DNA from: Epiperipatus broadwayi
Taxonomy: Eukaryota; Onychophora; Udeonychophora; Euonychophora; Peripatidae
NCBI GenBank assembly: GCA_028023455.1
Contig: JAQFVV010000030.1
Coordinates: forward strand, 2,002,501-2,066,500
Length of the DNA: 64,000 nt
Direction of reading: 5' to 3'
The position numbers were made by a program, and so were the translations under genes. The notes beneath the pieces are model-generated. The model saw only the letters and a program-made list of their open reading frames with translations, had not been told where the DNA came from and searched no databases. Numbering within the stretch: the stretch's first letter is position 1; the number at the start of each line of letters is the position of its first letter. This document shows positions 12,521 to 26,400 of the stretch, piece after piece.

Positions 12521-14082
12521 TTGTCTATTAGAATGACTCACATAGCTTCTTCAGTTAAAGTTAAAAATGGGGTGGGACTAAGGCAAGGATGCCCTATGTC
12601 ACCTATTTTGCTTTTATTGTATTTGAGAGAAATGGAGAGACCAATAGAAAGACTAGGAAAAGGGATAGAGATACCATTAATAATAGGTGGCAAGTTGTAT
12701 ATATTATCATGTCTTTTATTTGTGGATGGTGTATTTTTATGTGTAGAAAGAAGAGAAAATATGAAAGTTAAGCTGAGGACATGCACAAGGGTGGATAAAG
12801 AGATGGGGATTAAATTTAGTGAAGAAAAATCAAAAGTAATGATGATTAAAATTGGAGAAGACAAATAATATTTATTGGGGAATATAAAGTTAAGTGTGGT
12901 GAATAGATATAACTATTTGGGAATTGTCTTAAGTAATCAGAGAAATTTCTTGGATGAATGGGGAAAAAATTGATAAATGATGCAAAGAAAAGAAAGGGAT
13001 TGATAAAGAAATTAACAGTGTTTTCATATAATAAATATGATGTAGCTAGAATTGTATGGAAAGGAGTGGCAGTAGGTTTAACATATGGTGACAATGCATT
13101 ATGTGTTAGTAAAAAGGTATTGGATTACTTAGAAAAAGTACAAAGAGGAATAGGAAGACATATTAGATGCAGATGTGTAGATGGTGAAGCAGGCAATTCA
13201 AGGAGAAATGGGATGGTCAAGTTTTTATATGAGAGATGCAAAAAGCAAAATAAAAATGTCCAGTAGATTGCAGCTTTTGGATAATAAAAGAATAGCCAAA
13301 ATAGTATTTAATTGGGTATTTAATTGGGTTATGAGTAAAGGGCAGGCAACAAGATGGGTGAGAAGGGTAATGTGGTATGCAAAAGATTTGGATAAAGAAT
13401 TAATGTACAAAAGGTGGGATGATTGTGTTAGGAGAATTGTTGAGTGTTATGGTGATAAGGAAAGGGATAGAAGAATAGATGCATTAATAAAAAATAGGGA
13501 GTTGAAGAGATGGAGAACTAGTATGGAGAATAAAAAGAGTTTAAGTATATATAGAATTAAACAGAATATTGGGTGTTAGTTAATTTATGATAATAGCAAG
13601 GAAAGTCGGCTTGAACAGAATTTTTAGCAATGAGGGAATATACTGGAAAAATGTGGGTGATTTAGTCTGCAAGTTATGTAAGAAAAGGCATAGAAAATAT
13701 TAGGCATCTGTTAATTGAATGTAAATGTATGAAAGCAGAAAGGGTGCAAATAATGAAGTTATGGAAGAATAAATATAAACAGAGTGATTTTTTGTTGTTG
13801 GTTTTTATGCTGGGTTTAGGGAAAGATAAAGGGGAATTAGATATAAAGGCAATGAAGTTGACAAAGTTTATATTGTCAATATGGGATGGAGCAGAATATG
13901 GGAAAACTTAAGGTGGGGAATGGAAAGGGAAGGTATAGGGGCTAACAAGTTTCTCTGGGCATGATTTCTGACAGATTCCTGATTCTATATGAGGAGAAGT
14001 CACAGTACATCATTTCGCATCACATCACTTGTTTTAATAACAGTTACGAGCAAGCATAAAAGATGGTGATCATGTGATGTTT
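12521..14082 (+). pseudogene. LINE reverse transcriptase relic with 3' tail
   Basis: Readable in several frames. 12521-12868 contains RT motif B (GLRQGCPMSPILLLLYL), then a damaged motif C (LLFVDGVFL, where FADD would be expected) and the following KFSEEKSKVMM stretch. 12958-13579 continues with LINE thumb and C-terminal sequence (such as RIVWKGVAVGLTYGDNALCV). At about 13665-13735 there is a C-terminal Cys/His motif (CKLCKKR ... HLLIECKCM). 13729-13911 is the last coding block. The non-coding tail ends at about 14082 with gatggtgatcatgtgatgtt. This tail also occurs at 61133-61186 behind a tRNA-like B box. The family is a non-LTR element, but the clade is not certain. The 5' part (endonuclease) is missing. 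Confidence 0.7.
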
Positions 14083-14561
14083 AGAAATTTTAAATAGAAG
14101 AGTAAATCTTATATTAATTAAACTATTGTTTAAGAGAACCAAGAGAGATATTAATTTATAGAAGAGTTTTAAAGAAATTATTTTAAATTCAAAGGAAATT
14201 TTTTTTAGGAAATACTACTATGATATGCTTTCATTTTATAAAAATAATTTCTTTGTGGATCTGATCATGTTGGGAGGATACTTCTCATAGTTGTTAAATG
14301 CCCTGTAGATGGAGTTTTAAATATAACCTAATCCTTTAATGATATATACATCTGACAATGAGATCTGTAATAATTTATAAGAGGGAGTATGAGAAGTCTC
14401 CTCGTCTTAAATTTTACTAAATGTTGCATTTTGCTTTAATAATTAGTCATTATTGTTATTCTTTACCATTCTTATTCCTATTATCATAGCATATGATATT
14501 TATAACCACTCTGAGCTTATCCCATAATATTCTGATTTTTTGGAGTGATTGTGTAGCTGAC

Positions 14562-15649
<1,088 letters not shown>

Positions 15650-15719
15650 GGATCATTCACTCATCATCTTGGCATTATATCCCGCGATGTTTCATTTTTA
15701 GGTTATAATATATAATCTT

Positions 15720-17040
15720 TACAAAATGTTGAATGGTTTTTCTTTCTATTTAACACAAAAATAACTATTTTTATGAAAACAAAATGAAAATGTGAATTTT
15801 TATTTTATATTAATTCAGCATTTCTTATTTTTTAAAATTCCAGTTTTTTTTTCTATTTAAAATTCCGATAATTGTTATATCAAGAAGAATGCCATTACAA
15901 AGTGTTTTTTATTACAGATAGAGTATAATAAAGTTAAAAACTATTTTAAAAATATAAAGTGGTGCACTAAAATTATTATTAAAATTTATTTTAATGTTTT
16001 ATACTTTTTTATAATTTATAAAATTGAATTTGAAAAGAAGTGAAAATGTACTTTGCTTATAATTGCATTTATTATATTCTAAAATTGAAAAAAAAATTAC
16101 ATATTTTCCTATTCGCAATAGTATTTTAAGTTTATACTATATGAATTTGCAAATTCCTAAGATTAATATTTATGGTTTTTACATTATTTAAAAATTAAAT
16201 TACGACAAATGTTTTACTCTTAAAATATTTGTTCTTTACTGGATATAAATTTCATCACGATTTTCCAGAATGTGTAATAATTTTTATCAGAGATTATTAA
16301 TTTAGAAAAAAAAGTAATATTATATTTTAAATATTATTTATCATATTCTTAATTATTACTGTGACCATACATAAAAATCTCTATTTGTTTTACACTGAAG
16401 AAAACAAATTAAATTTGATGAGAATCATTATTTTTTAAATTATATTATCATCGGATTAAGCAAACCTTTTTATTTATTAGCATATAAAAGCGAATTACCC
16501 GCTGAAGAAGAAGCTATAAGTATTAATCAAAAAAAAAAATCAAATCAATTTAGGCCTAGTACTTTCAAGGTAACGTCCACTCTCTATTAAGGTTTTTTTA
16601 GAAGAGGTAAATACCCATACTGGGCAACCAAATTACATCCTATCTATTAAATTTGTTTCATCAGACAATTCAGTAAGATTTAATGGATGCAATTATTTTT
16701 CCTGATCACACAACACCCTTTTAACTAATGTAACTATTAAAATAATGGAATCATGTAAGCCAGCCTTTAATTTATTTGAAAGGTACCAGGATTCTGTATT
16801 GGAATCCACTGGCTAAATCCCTTTTATTTATTTAGTTATGATGAAATTATCTGGAAACTCCGGAGGATTGAGTTTCAGTACAGTGTTGGCAAAGACACAC
16901 ATGCTAATCCAGATATGAGTCAATAAAAAAAACAGTTCAACAATTATAGTTCTTAAGTGAACAAGAATCTCTTGATAATAGAATTTAATGTCTTTATTGG
17001 GATTATTTTAAGCTTATTTTAAGAATTGTTTGCAAACTTT
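15720..17040. other. AT-rich DNA, no gene recognised
   Basis: No coding frame or repeat family recognised. Confidence 0.45.
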
Positions 17041-17160
17041 GTCACAATTGGGAACAGTTACTCTTAACTTACGGTTAAGTTGGTGTAGGTTTATGGGATC
17101 CCGAGCTCATAAGAATTTCCATTGGTCTCTCCTGCCGGCATCTTCCATTATTGTTCCATT

Positions 17161-17307
17161 CTATAGCTGGAGAAAAGCACAGTTGCAGTGACCCTTTCTT
17201 TGCAAAAAGCGGTCTTCACAAGGCCCATTTCCATGCTTGCATGTCAGCTTGGTACAGCAAGTGGCATACCTGTGCAGAAGTATATTACTGCCACAGGTTA
17301 TGCTCAT
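17161..17307 (-). other. Small cysteine-rich ORF or exon-like fragment of unknown origin
   Basis: A 48-residue minus-strand frame lies in a locally GC-richer island (about 17090-17345). It has seven cysteines spaced C-x11-CC-x4-C-x6-C-x10-C-x-C. The piece YATCCTKLTCKHGNGPCED is loosely like the CC....C.L..G..C spacing of ADAM disintegrin domains, but it is too short and lacks the rest of the fold. A pyrimidine-rich tract ending in AG (about 17338-17352, read on the minus strand) could be a 3' splice site, but an in-frame stop lies between it and this frame. The plus-strand 64-codon frame (17151-17345) over the same bases is an alternative. No function is assigned. Confidence 0.2.
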
Positions 17308-17349
17308 GGAAACCTCCAACTTTCAGACATGTAACTAGAAGGTAAAGAG

Positions 17350-18520
17350 AAGACCTAGATCGAAGTTTTCCTCTTCTTTTTATACTTCGATCCATTTTTG
17401 AAACTTCTGTGCATATCTTTTGCTTGTCAAAAATACCCGTTGATAATCTTGCACATTTTTGATCAAATTTACATTACAAAGTCTTTATTTTTTTAGCATA
17501 ATTCTGCCATCTTTAATTATCTAAAAAGATTTTTCTAATTGTAATCTTTTTATTTTTGGAATTCTTTTAATTTATCTGGATTAGTAATCTGCATATCATT
17601 TATTCTTTCTAATTTTAACTTTTATTTTTAATTACATAAAAAAATGTGGACTAAAATTTTAACTTTCATTGTATGTTTTAAAAAAATTATACTAATCAAA
17701 AAAAAATTTAATTTCGTCTTTTTAATAAGATCGCCAAATTTAACTTTTTTTGCAGCTTTTATTCTTATGCCAATATATTTGTACCATATATAAATAAACG
17801 GTACATTATAAAGCTGTCTAAAGTTTCTTTCAAATAGACTGATGAGTCTCTTCAAACCTTGATTCCATAAAGACATATAATACAAAGAGCTCTTACATAA
17901 AGATATTTGATTTGCCAGATCACTTCTAGATTCAATAGAATTTCACTGGTCTAATAGTTAAATAATGAAGTGAATATTATATAGGTGTGTGGAGTTTGGA
18001 TTTCATCCTAATTTTATAAATCGTCAAAGTATATAAAATGGTTAAAATAATTCTACAACTTGAATGATGACTACAGGGACCATACGTGAACCTCAGCAAA
18101 GAGGGTGGTTTTTTATGTTATTGCCCTGCCGTTTATATTCTGCGTTTAGTAAAATGGACATTTTTTCTGTTTATTTTGTGAATTGAAATACTATATTGAA
18201 TATTGCTGCTTATCACATGACCCACTATCATTTCATAAGTACTCATTAGTGATACAGTATCTATGGATACCTTATTGATGTGTATGTGTAGTGTATTTGA
18301 CTATGCATGTATAATGTAGAATCTATGGTTGGAATGAATGGACATCGTGAAATTATAGCATTGTGTCATCACCAGTTCTTTATGTAGGAACATCATTCAA
18401 AAGTTATTATATGTTTGAACAGGTAAAGCTTAAAATTGTTTTTTATAATTATATATTAATTTTTATTTTTACATCTATTGTCAGGGCATCTGAAAAAAAA
18501 TATTTTCAACATAGTAATGG
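17350..18520. other. AT-rich DNA, no gene recognised
   Basis: No coding region recognised. The open frames here are short and compositionally biased. Confidence 0.45.
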
Positions 18521-18524
18521 AGAT

Positions 18525-18742
18525 AGAAGAGATGATAATAGATGGACAGTTGAAATCTTAAACTGGATTCCAAGAGATTGTAAAAGACCCAGAAAGAGTC
18601 CACATGTGAGATAGATGGATGAAATAAGAAAGTGTGCAGGGGTTATACGGAAAAGAGAAGCTAAAGATCTGAGAAGATGGATTGAACTTGAAGAGACTTT
18701 CATCCTGCAGTGGATTGATAATGGTTGTTGATGATGATGAAT
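18525..18742 (+). mobile_element. RTE-type LINE, 5'-truncated 3' end
   Basis: Matches the last ~70 codons of the RTE ORF in the 44989-47334 element: DDNRWTVEILNWIPRDCKRP, then after a premature stop in place of a Trp codon (gagatagatgg for gagatggatgg) the remaining WIELEETFILQWIDNG-like end. It finishes in the family's short trinucleotide tail (gttgatgatgatga). It is a dead-on-arrival fragment. Confidence 0.85.
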
Positions 18743-19330
18743 GGAGAAAGAATTTATTTTAATTAATTAAAAAAGGAATAATGATTAATTATGACAAATG
18801 TAACAAATGTTGAGAAAAATTTAATAATGCAAATACTGGGGATCAGCAATTATAGATATCTAAACTCAAAAAAGTGAAATTAAGATTTCATTGAATAAAT
18901 GACTGAACTCATTTCTTATTACAAATTTTTGATGGCAATAAAACAGTCCTAATAGACCATTTTGGTGTTATTATTCTGTACAACATAACCACTCATTCCA
19001 TCCAAATAAGTATACTTCAAAAATAAATCAAGACATATTTTAAGATAAAGTATTCTTATTACAGAACCAAAACAAGAGTAATTATTTGCAATGTTTTTGG
19101 CACATATTCTATTGCCTTAGTTATTCAGAGCATTCTAATTATAGAAATAATTAATTATGCTAATTTTGATCAAGTATTTTTGATCCAATCAAGGTGTCAA
19201 AATAATTAATTAGAATTAAAGAACATATCTGGAGAAATTATTAAATATATATGAAATCATTGAAAATTATTTGCTTTGAGCACTAAAACACCGACTGCAA
19301 CGTTGATGGTTTTGAGAGAAAAACAAAATA

Positions 19331-19417
19331 TGTCAAGCGTTGTTAGCCGAGAGGTCAGCACAGTCGCCTTGCAAGCAAGCAGTTGGTTGCAGACGGTTGT
19401 TGCGGATTCGCCTCTTT
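19331..19417 (+). repeat. tRNA-derived SINE, copy 3
   Basis: Starts tgtcaagcgttgttagccga with an exact A box (TAGCCGAGAGG). The region after the anticodon-like part (gccttgcaagcaagcagttgg) is identical to copy 1. The B-box region (gttgttgcggattcgcctc) is altered by a small insertion, and the tail is lost. Confidence 0.75.
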
Positions 19418-19419
19418 AA

Positions 19420-20335
19420 AATACAAAATTATATAATGATATACTGACTGGTGTTGCTGCATATCTAAAACTGCATATGCATTGGTGTCAATTGCCTTTC
19501 AAAGGACATTGAAGTAATATAAGTAAAAAATTATTAATCTTTTTTTACAGAGTAAAAAAATTTAAATAATTTTATAAGGATGCAGATGCTTAAATATAAA
19601 ATACTACTAGATTATAATAAAATGCGATAGCTCTTTTAACAGTCGGAGAAAATACTGAAACTATTCAAACTACTAAAATCTTATTTTTTGAAACAGGAAA
19701 AATGTCTCAATTCTGAAAAACTTTTCAATCATGTGATGGTAGGGGCGTGGTTGTTTTTTTTATATACAGACAAGCTTCAACATTTCAACAACATATTTGA
19801 AAAATTGAATGATAACAAATCTCAACATGGAAACCTCCATACACTTAAAAGAATTAAAACTAAAATTATAGAAACTAAAAATGCAATTTTAGATTTAAAG
19901 AAAAACGGAAGACATTAATATCAATATGCATTGATTATTTAAATAATTGGGATAGGTCTTTTATGAAAATGGAAATATTTAAATGGGTCCTACTATAAAG
20001 ACTGGGGAAAATGTTTTGGTCTATTTCTAGTCACTGGGATTAAGTGTAAATAACACTTCATGAAGTTTTGTGTATTAAAAATTATATTACTAAAGAAAAT
20101 ATCGAAAAATGGTGAAAATCGATGAATCCGGTCAAAATAAATAAACTTTAAAATATTACACAGAAAAGCATATATCTTTTAAAAACATTTTAAAAAATCA
20201 TTGAATTTTTTTCTATTTCTCCCCGGATCTAATGCCCCATAGAACGAGCATTTTCATTAGCGAACAATAAGTAAACCAATGAAAAAAATTCAATAGGAAT
20301 CGAAACATTAAAAGCGAATTGCATACAGTTTTTTT
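19420..20335. other. AT-rich DNA with one unassigned 76-codon frame
   Basis: A plus-strand frame at 19688-19918 begins MKQEKCLNSEKLFNHVMVGA and is Lys/Asn-rich. No domain or family was recognised and no splice or promoter context supports it. The rest of the interval shows nothing recognisable. Confidence 0.3.
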
Positions 20336-20337
20336 TT

Positions 20338-20413
20338 TTTTTTGCATATGTCAAATGCGTTGACCGGGAAGCGAACCCGCAGCTATGCTAACCACTAGGC
20401 CACCAACGTATGA
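20338..20413 (-). repeat. tRNA-derived SINE, variant copy
   Basis: On the minus strand it reads gttggtggcctagtggttag, an exact A box (TGGCCTAGTGG), then gctgcgggttcgcttcccgg (B box) and gtcaacgcatttgacatatg ending in a long A run (T run on the plus strand). The spacing between boxes is shorter than in copies 1-3. The shared tail links it to the same family. Confidence 0.75.
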
Positions 20414-20686
20414 GTGTTTAAAATGTTATATATATTCTTATATTTTTATAATAAATGTTATAAAGCTTTTCACTTTTAATGAAACAAACACAACGGGCCT
20501 TTCTTTTTTATGTAATAATTTTGATTTGTTTATTTTCCCACCAAAAATATATCTATAATGATGATCGAGTCAATCATCGATAGACTATACGGTTTAAATG
20601 ATAACGTAAAGCAGTGATTATTAGATTATAGTAACAGTATAAAGTGATAACAATTATTATAACTAGAGATATAGTTGGTTTTTTTT

Positions 20687-20770
20687 CCATATGTCAAAGC
20701 ATCGGCCGGGAAGTGAACCCGCGACAACTGCAAAGTAGCTGCGCTGACCTCTCGGCTATCAACGCTTGAC
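20687..20770 (-). repeat. tRNA-derived SINE, copy 5
   Basis: On the minus strand it reads gtcaagcgttgatagccgag, then gaggtcagcgcagctac, then gcgggttcacttcccggccg and atgctttgacatatggaaaa. It is the most complete copy of the head-plus-tail unit in the window, ending in an A-rich tract. It lies about 270 bp from the previous copy in the same orientation. Confidence 0.8.
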
Positions 20771-20774
20771 AACT

Positions 20775-22160
20775 AAGGATATAGTTTAACAACATTTTCT
20801 TTCAATTAGAACATGCCAATATTTTAACCTATGTTATTTTATTTTTAATAATTATGATTCTATATTCAGAAATGTCTATTTTTTACTTTATTAAAAGAAA
20901 AAAAAAGATTATTTTACTAAGATCTGTGTGCATATTTCCTAAAGAGGGCATAGGGTTTAGAAATATACTAAATGAAAATAGTATTTGGCAACAAACATTG
21001 ACACACTACTGCCCTCTTCCTTCATTAGTGGTTACTATAATTAGAAAAGTACTTTTAACAATTTTCACTACCTCTCTCTCTACTGACAATTAATTCGTGT
21101 AAATTGTAAGCTTTTTTTTTTTTTAAAGCTAAGTTTTATCATTTAATTTTATTAAATAAATACAAAATGTTAATAAAAAATAATTTGAATGTCCCATTGT
21201 GTTATATAATCAATATTGATACCCTTATAAATTCTAATTGTACTATATTATTTATTTTAAACAAAAAACATTTCTTTCTATTTATTGTCACGAAGCACTC
21301 CGAATGTAAAGAATAATTAAAAATTAATGACCAGAATCAAAAATGTCTTTTAAATCACGCGTTAATTTAATTATTGATTTGCATTTTTTTTCTCAAAAGA
21401 CAAACAAAGTTTACGAAAACAAAAAATGTATAATGCGATAGTATAGAAAAACTACAGCAATCTAATCAGTCGTTAAAATAACTAAGAAAAGATTCAGGGG
21501 GTGGGGAAGCTGTTTAATTTTAGATTTATTCTCTATTTTTACACTTCTCTCTCTTCAAATATATTATACGTGAGTGTATTTGATAACTATTACGTAAGTT
21601 TCTCACACTTCAAAATAAATGAATAAAAACATCAGAAAAAAAAAAAAAAACTCTTTCTACTATCTTCCCATTGTTCATTCTTATATATCCTACCATCACT
21701 ACACTTCTAGCATTAACACAATAATGATTATTGCTTTTAGATAAATATATTAATGAATGTCATTTATTAATCTATAGTTTATTATATTCCTTTTCAGTTC
21801 AGATACCAACTCGAAATTATATTATTATTTCGTATTCATTAGTCTCATTTATTTAATAACATCCTCCTTATATAAGATTTTTTAATACTCTCACATTTTA
21901 AACAAAAAAATAAAGACAATTGAAAAAAAGCCATAACCTCCAAAATATGAATTTTGGACGATCATCTCTTATTTAATGTCTTCATTTATTTAAAGTATAA
22001 AAAACATTAAATAATAGTTTTCGAATATATTCAAAATCTTATGATGTTAAGTGAATAAATTCATTTATTTCCAATCAATATGAAATGATATGTTGTTCTT
22101 TAAAATAATTTAAAGCCTATATTTGGGCTAAAGAAATAATGAAATAATCTCTACTATAAT
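20775..22160. other. AT-rich DNA, no gene recognised
   Basis: No coding region or repeat family recognised. The 79-codon frame at 20854-21093 has no recognisable motif. Confidence 0.4.
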
Positions 22161-22162
22161 AA

Positions 22163-22502
22163 GTGGAGTAACAAGAAGAGATCGAAAACGCAATATGTGG
22201 GTAAGAGAACAAACAGGTGTTACTGACCTTAATGAAAAAAATAAAAGACAAGTGCAATTGGGCTGGACATATTGCTAAAAGAGATGATAATATATGGACA
22301 ATTGAAATCTTAAACGGGATTCCAAGAGATTGTAAAAGACCCAGAAATAGACCACATGTGAGATGGATAGATGAAATAAGAAAATGTGCAGAGGTGATGT
22401 GGACAAGAGAAGCTAAAGATCGGAGAAAATGGATTAAACTTGGAGAGACCTTCATCCCGCAGTGGATTGATAATGCTTGTTCTTGTTGATGATGATGATA
22501 AT
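22163..22502 (+). mobile_element. RTE-type LINE, 5'-truncated 3' end
   Basis: Begins inside the ORF at GVTRRDRKRNMWVREQTGV and runs to the ORF end (KLGETFIPQWIDNAC). It ends in tgttgatgatgatgataat. One frameshift lies near 22230 (ctgacctt-aatgaaaaaaat versus the intact ctgacctcattgaaaaaatt). A possible target duplication (ataata) lies just before the start and after the tail. Confidence 0.85.
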
Positions 22503-22689
22503 AAATGACTGGCAATAATATTAATATATTTTTCGAATGCTAATAATTGACAATGAGTGTATACAAGAAGTATATTATTTGTAAATTAAAGTGTGGCATT
22601 ATCTGTGCATTTGAATGTTATATTCATGCCATATTTCTTTTATTAGAATTTAGTCAAAAATTAAATATCATATTAACACTATTTTCCAA

Positions 22690-22840
22690 AAAATGTGTGT
22701 GAGAGTTGATAATCTGGACCAACTGATGAGTGCTACTTCAGCACAAAATATGTATATTGGTGATTATTCATCTTTTCTACATGTATGTGGTCATGTGTAT
22801 CGGTGGTATAAGACAGTATGGATAGTTGAAGGGTGCTGGA
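22690..22840 (+). repeat. Fragment of the hairpin-element family (right-arm orientation)
   Basis: gttgataatctggaccaact, gatgagtgct, cagcacaaaatatgtatatt and catgtgtatcggtgg follow the order of the right arm of 33738-34347 and of 7070-7215. No opposite arm lies nearby. The element is degraded before the B-box position. Confidence 0.65.
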
Positions 22841-23159
22841 GAATTTTTAACATTTATAAATAAAAATGCATTATAAATTCGATTAGAATTTTTTTAGTAA
22901 CACCCTAAAAAAAACAAAATGATAACATGTCAAGCAATAGTTTGTTTGGGGGCAGGATTTCAAATATTAGTCTTTTTCTATCAGAATAAGGTATTAAAAT
23001 GATTCATTAGAAATTTGAAGAAACCTCTATTAACATTATAAAATGTATATATATCACTTTTAAAAATAACAATATTTTGCCTACAGGTTTTGTCTGAAGA
23101 TTTGTAATGATGGTATATTATTAGATGTGATATGTTGGACTATTTCCATCATCAATGAG

Positions 23160-23425
23160 TTAATGTTGAACGTATTGAAAATTTTAAACTTTATTTAAAC
23201 TTTCCAAATACAAACAACTTGTTAGTAATAACACACAAATAGACAACACAGGTTAGTAATTAGACGTTTCGAGTAGTATTATACTCCACCCTTCTTCAGG
23301 TGTTGCTGGCGTATATGCACAGTGACAATATTTGCTTAGAAATTGAACTCATACCTTTAGATTCTTGAATATCAAATTTAAGGCAAACACTTTACCAACT
23401 GAGCTATTCTGTCAAAGGCAACAAT
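23160..23425 (-). repeat. Composite SINE: tRNA-like head with a Penelope-type tail motif
   Basis: On the minus strand, 23425-23330 reads gacagaatagctcagttggt (A box TAGCTCAGTTGG) and later ggtatgagttcaatttct (a B-box-like region). This is followed by a body containing cctgaagaagggtggagtat, then actactcgaaacgtc and a T- and A-rich 3' part. The 'tgaagaagg...cgaaacg' motif is the kind found at Penelope-like element 3' ends. It may be a SINE with a tail borrowed from such an element, or a chance juxtaposition. Confidence 0.45.
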
Positions 23426-23429
23426 AGAA

Positions 23430-26400
23430 CCTACAGGATATTTTTCTCCAGCATCCTGAAATCCATTTGCTTTATTAGTGCTTTTCTGAATTGAAAATAT
23501 CTTATCAAAATCATTATACATCCCACCAAGATATATTTTTAGACTCGCAACATTTGAATAATTGTTATATATATCATTTGTTTATGGACTCCTCAAATGT
23601 TTGCTTAAATGTACATTTCTATGGGAAACACTCCTAGCATATATTGTGAAGATGAAATAATTCTAAGATATTATAAAACTCTGGGTGGATTTTTAAAATG
23701 TGTCTTTAAAAAGACCACATTATAACTTTTTAGGATTCTACAAACTCAGGTCACAACTATTGTTTTGTCTTAAGATTTCCTAGTAAACTAATGGTAATAT
23801 TTTTGAGAAAAATCCATAGTATTTTCTCCATTTCACTTATCTGTTTTCAAAGTTTACATCCTATATTCATTCCTTTATCTGAAATCCAGTAAATATTTCT
23901 CTATATATACAATTTATCCAAACCACTTACAACACTTTTTAGCAAAAGTCTTTATTTGTGCATATATATATATTCTAACCTCCCCCACCGTTCTCGTCCT
24001 CTCCATCATTTATATAGGATTTAGAATTTACGGGTTCTAGCTCAGTTTAACAAATAAATAAGTGAAATATTCAGCATTAATTAAAATGATTACTAGCTCT
24101 AATTTTTTAAAATACAAATACGGTTATATTTTTTTTAAAAAATGAATTAACAAATATTTACTATTTTCATGAGACATGGAGTGACGACACGGGGAACGAG
24201 ATAGACTACATTGAGATATTATCCACATGATACTATCCCAATGGCATAAGAACACTATTCCCCCTTTTACTATACTAAATAACTAACTTATAGTATTCCT
24301 ACGACTTTCTAAGCTCTTTTCACTACAACTAAAATAATAATCATGTTTTAATATTCTTTGTAATAAGAATCTAGCTCAATTAAATAAAATTAAGTAAATA
24401 AATAGCATAAATAAAATAAAATCAAATCTCAGGTTCATAAATTGTATTCTAAATGATTTTAAAATTACGGTAGTAAACTATGAAAAGGGAATTTTATGTC
24501 ACAATTCACTACGCAGTAACTAACAATAATAAATAATAATAATAATAACAACAATAGTATAATATAATCTTATTACTTCCTAAATAAAATAAATAATTAC
24601 GGACGTGGTAGTATTTCAATAATCTGACAACAGAATACGTGTGGCAACATTAGCATATATTTTAATGTAACATTGTGGCAACCAACTTATGACCAATAAC
24701 TGATATAATTATGATCCTTTAATTTTATCATACAAATAAATTTTCAACATCATTATAATACTTTTAGGTTTACCTTTTTTGTGCAAAACTATATGTCTGT
24801 TTCAATTATAAATGTATTGTGATATCATGCATCCATGTGGAGAAATAATAACAAAGACACAAAGCTTTAAAATAAATTTACAACAAAGTTTATTAATAAT
24901 ATAACAAATAACAATATTTTACATTATGTACATGGATATCCTTACTCTCCTATCACAAAATTATTTTACTAGTTTATAAAAAATGAAATCAAACTTCTAC
25001 TTATTTTTCTAGTTAACTCTTATCTTTTAAATACTTAAGAAAATACAGTATTATTATTATTGGATTTCTTATTATGGTTCGCTTGCTATATGTCTTTATT
25101 ATATAATTGTCATTAACATTTTGTATCCCTACTATTATTAAAATTATATTTTTACAAAATTACATTCGTAGTAAACATTCTACAAAACAATAAAATTCTA
25201 TTTTTATATCGGTTGTATGGAATCCCACAGATTCGAAAAACATTCTCCTACATTTGGTATTGAGTTTTAATGTTCATTATACGATGTTTATTAATCTAAT
25301 ATATTCATTCAAGCCTTACTTCGTATGGTAATTACTACTATTAACATACCATGCACAAAATATGTCTATTACACATTATTGAATTATTTTATTAATAAAT
25401 ATGCAATATTTATTTTCTAAAAATTATTTAAAACATTAAAATTTCATTATCACTTTTAAAATGAAACCTTGTTTAGATTTCTCTTTGTTAAAATACTACA
25501 TTCATTTCCGAATTAAATTTAAACTGTATCATATGATTCTTTCTCTCTTTATGTTATTTTATACTTTCACTTTTAAAGTTACACAATTCTAATACATTCC
25601 AGTAAATAAACTATTCTTACTTAAACGATAACATATCCTCAGTTCTATTTTATTCATCATTTCTTTGAAAATATCTTTCTGACGATGCAGATTCACGAAA
25701 CAAGGATAGCGAAAATAGATGCACAGGATCAAAAATAACTAGAATATTATCCGTCATAAACCTTGACAATAATGGCACAGTGAATTAAAAACACTATAGA
25801 GGAGTGACCTTTATCTGTCTATCAGCCTCTATTATCGGAGTGATGCTAAAGCTATTTCTTCAGCTTTATATAACATCAAAAAGTTTAAAAGATACGCAAA
25901 AACACTGTCCAAAATATATGTGTTCAGTGATAGGGCTTAGTTAGCTATACTGAAATCACACAAACTAACTATGATCCAAATACTTTATTTTTCTTATTTC
26001 TTAACAAAACATCGTCTTGGTTTCCTCTACACTAGTACTACCAAGTCACTATCCGATCTTATTTCTCATGGTTTTTCTATACAGTACATCGACAAATTCC
26101 TATCTGCATTTCTAACAATAATAAAATTCATTTTATTTCAGAACTATACCGCTGTTCCTTAAGAAAATCTTTTACTACTTTTCTCATATATTTATCATAT
26201 ACAAACTATTTTAAAATATTTGAATACTTTGCAACATGAAAGTTCAAAAGAATCACAATTGTTCTGTTAATTTATATTATTAATTATACTTTAAATAATT
26301 TATTGCATGCATATTTAAAATTACTCCTATCTCAGAATATGTTTTAAATGTTGTATAAAATGTGTACATAGAATTTAAAACTTTCACACATCATTCTTAA

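Noticed and set aside
12538-12864. 108-codon minus-strand ORF
   Set aside because: Antisense shadow of the LINE reverse transcriptase segment, which has RT motifs on the plus strand.
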